From Caryophanales bacterium UBA6768 (GTDB lineage Bacteria; Bacillota; Bacilli; Bacillales_D; Amphibacillaceae), in NCBI GenBank assembly GCA_002453315.1, contig DKGO01000005.1, positions 1 to 17,869 of the forward strand: a stretch of DNA of 17,869 bases. The letters run 5' to 3'. A program made the translations under genes and the position numbers. Below, in pieces: positions 16,616 through 17,869 of the stretch. Position 1 is the first letter of the stretch, and the number at the start of each line of letters is the position of its first letter. The notes under the pieces were generated by a model, which saw nothing but the letters and a program-made list of their open reading frames with translations, searched no databases and had not been told where the DNA came from.

Positions 16616-17323
16616 TTGAAAGTTGAAATATGGTCAGATTTTACCTGTCCGTTTTGTTACATGGGAAAGACAAAATTTGAATTAGCATTGGATAAATTCC
16701 CACACAAAGACAAAGTTAAAATAGAATATGCAAGCTATCAATTAGACCCAAATGCTGAAACACCTTCAAATAAATCAGTATTCGAGATACTGATGGCGAA
16801 ATATGACCAAACATTAGATCAAGTAAAGGTTATGACAAATCAAATTACGTTGCAAGCGAAGGAGATTGGCCTTGATTTTCATTTTGAACAAATGCTACAT
16901 GTTGGTACTTATGATGCACATCGTTTAGTGAAGTATGCTAGAAGAAAAGATAAGGAACAAGAAATGGTCGATAAAATTTTTCATAGTTATTTTACAGAAG
17001 GAAAGCAAATTGATGACCATTCCGTTCTCCATGAGTTAGCCTTAGAGGTTGGTATTGAAAAAGAGGCGATAGACGAAGTTTTATCTGTAAATTGCTGTGC
17101 AAAGTCTGTGAAAACTGATATGGAAACAGCCTATGAAATGGGAATCCAAGGGGTACCGTTTTTTATCTTCAATAATAAATACGCTATTTCTGGTGCCCAA
17201 CCTATCGAAGTATTTGCGAATGTGTTGGAAGATATATGGCAGGAGACACAATTAGAAAACCGTGCTTCGGACGGCGAGGGTACATGTACAACTAATTACT
17301 GTGAAGGGCCCGATTGTGATTAG
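16616..17323 (+). CDS. DsbA/FrnE-family thiol oxidoreductase
   Basis: 235 residues from the TTG at 16616, which has AGGTG 7 nt upstream. That start gives KVEIWSDFTCPFCYMGK at the N-terminus. The active-site CPFC (Cys11-Cys14) begins the thioredoxin fold. A helical insertion follows (about 60-165), then GIQGVPFFIFNNKYAISGAQP with the cis-proline. This order matches the FrnE/YwbO-like cytoplasmic DsbA group (PF01323). There is no signal peptide, so it probably acts in the cytoplasm, perhaps in oxidative stress. The C-terminal tail CTTNYCEGPDCD adds Cys224, Cys229 and Cys234, and a CC pair lies in VNCCAKS. Related proteins often end in a short Cys tail, so a redox or metal function is possible but unproven. 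Confidence 0.88.
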   Translation: MKVEIWSDFTCPFCYMGKTKFELALDKFPHKDKVKIEYASYQLDPNAETPSNKSVFEILMAKYDQTLDQVKVMTNQITLQAKEIGLDFHFEQMLHVGTYDAHRLVKYARRKDKEQEMVDKIFHSYFTEGKQIDDHSVLHELALEVGIEKEAIDEVLSVNCCAKSVKTDMETAYEMGIQGVPFFIFNNKYAISGAQPIEVFANVLEDIWQETQLENRASDGEGTCTTNYCEGPDCD

Positions 17324-17357
17324 TTTTTTTAGTGTCATAAATTATCGGAATTAATCA

Positions 17358-17401
17358 AACTAACTGGTGGGAGTGTATTTTTCCCGCAGGTTAGTTTTTT
17401 T
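17358..17401 (+). terminator. Intrinsic terminator of the DsbA/FrnE-like gene
   Basis: AACTAAC-TGGTGGGA (from 17358) pairs with TCCCGCAGGTTAGTT. The stem has seven perfect outer pairs, an inner GGGA/TCCC and one mismatch, and is followed by TTTTTTT. It starts 35 nt after the stop codon. This is the strongest terminator in the window. Confidence 0.85.
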
Positions 17402-17483
17402 ATCGTTACTCTTAATAGAAGGGGGATAAAACTTTTTCATCTTAACAGATTTTCAGTAACCGTCTAAAAAAATGAATGTTATC

Positions 17484-17869
17484 ATTTTCCCTTTTAATGG
17501 ATTCTCTAGCCGTGGGCAGTCTTCTCATGGCTTCTTTTTTTCTCTTGACGGATTCTCTAGCCGTGGGCAGTCTTCTCACGGCTTCCGTTTTCCCTTTTAA
17601 TGGATTCTCTAGCCGTGAGCAATCTTCTCATGGCTTCCGTTTTCCCTTTTAATGGATTCTCTAGCCATGGGCAGTCTTCTCATGGCTTCTTTTTTTCTCT
17701 TGACGGATTCTCTAGCCGTGGGCAGTCTTCTCACGGCTTCTTTTTTTCTCTTGACGGATTCTCTAGCCGTGAGCAATCTTCTCATGGCTTCCGTTTTCCC
17801 TTTTAATGGATTCTCTGGCCGTGGGCAGTCTTCTCAGGGCTTCCGTTTTCCCTTTTAATGGATTTACCA
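17484..17869 (+). repeat. Tandem array of seven 51-52-bp hairpin units
   Basis: Units start at 17499, 17550, 17602, 17654, 17705, 17756 and 17808. The array is preceded by a partial linker (17484-17498), and a truncated eighth unit at 17860 diverges after five bases. Each unit has a 36-bp core beginning GGATTCTCTAGCC and ending TGGCTTC or CGGCTTC. It is followed by a 15-bp linker (TTTTTTTCTCTTGAC, after units 1, 4, 5) or a 16-bp linker (CGTTTTCCCTTTTAAT, after units 2, 3, 6, 7). Units 1-3 and 4-6 correspond one to one, so a block of about 155 bp was itself duplicated. Each core folds into a 9-bp stem with loop CAGTCTT or CAATCTT. The mixed 51/52 length shifts the frame, so it is not coding. 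Confidence 0.9.

Noticed and set aside
17600..17858. Two 68-codon frames with repeated MDSLAV/FSSHGQ-type peptides
   Set aside because: They are the DNA repeat read in two frames. The 51/52-bp unit mix breaks the frame and no ribosome site precedes them.
17499..17859. CRISPR array (36-bp repeats with short spacers)
   Set aside because: The 'spacers' are only 15-16 bp and come in just two repeated sequences. There are no unique spacers and no cas genes.

Overview
The window is AT-rich DNA with strong GGAGG-type ribosome binding sites, frequent TTG starts and SigA-type TATAAT boxes. Its gene content is typical of low-G+C Bacillota: a lipoprotein PotD, a PucR-family regulator, a type 2 isopentenyl-diphosphate isomerase, chemoreceptors with a highly conserved signalling tip, and a cre-like site. 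I infer a member of the Bacillaceae or a close relative (Bacillus/Oceanobacillus-like). Genus cannot be fixed from the sequence alone.

Region 1 (1-8150, all on the minus strand) is a polyamine or amine uptake and catabolism cluster. In transcription order it holds a PucR-family regulator, a class III PLP aminotransferase, then potA-potD-potC-potB and an FAD-dependent amine oxidase that runs off the left edge. The transporter probably imports putrescine or spermidine. The aminotransferase and the oxidase then remove or oxidise amino groups. The potA promoter region is unusually readable: a TATAAT box with no good -35, a perfect 20-bp palindrome at about -42, and a perfect match to the cre consensus at the start of the transcript. 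This suggests activation by a regulator plus carbon catabolite control. A 15/20 match to the palindrome lies in the aminotransferase promoter.

Region 2 (8290-10551, plus strand) holds two mercaptopyruvate-type sulfurtransferases flanking a DNA-3-methyladenine glycosylase I gene, closely spaced as one operon. Its promoter sits head-to-head with that of the PucR regulator.

Region 3 (10561-15178, minus strand) is a chemoreceptor island: two complete paralogous methyl-accepting chemotaxis proteins in tandem and the decayed remnant of a third. The remnant runs into a small glycine-rich membrane protein gene that converges on region 2. The two complete receptors have nearly identical signalling domains but diverged sensor domains.

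Region 4 (15456-17323, plus strand) carries the type 2 isopentenyl-diphosphate isomerase and a DsbA/FrnE-like thiol oxidoreductase with a cysteine-bearing tail, followed by a strong intrinsic terminator.

Region 5 (17484-17869) is non-coding: seven tandem 51-52-bp units, each able to form a 9-bp stem with a 7-nt loop. Three of them are followed directly by a T-run like an intrinsic terminator. Variation between units mostly preserves pairing, and only in the plus-strand transcript. This is the most unexplained structure in the window.
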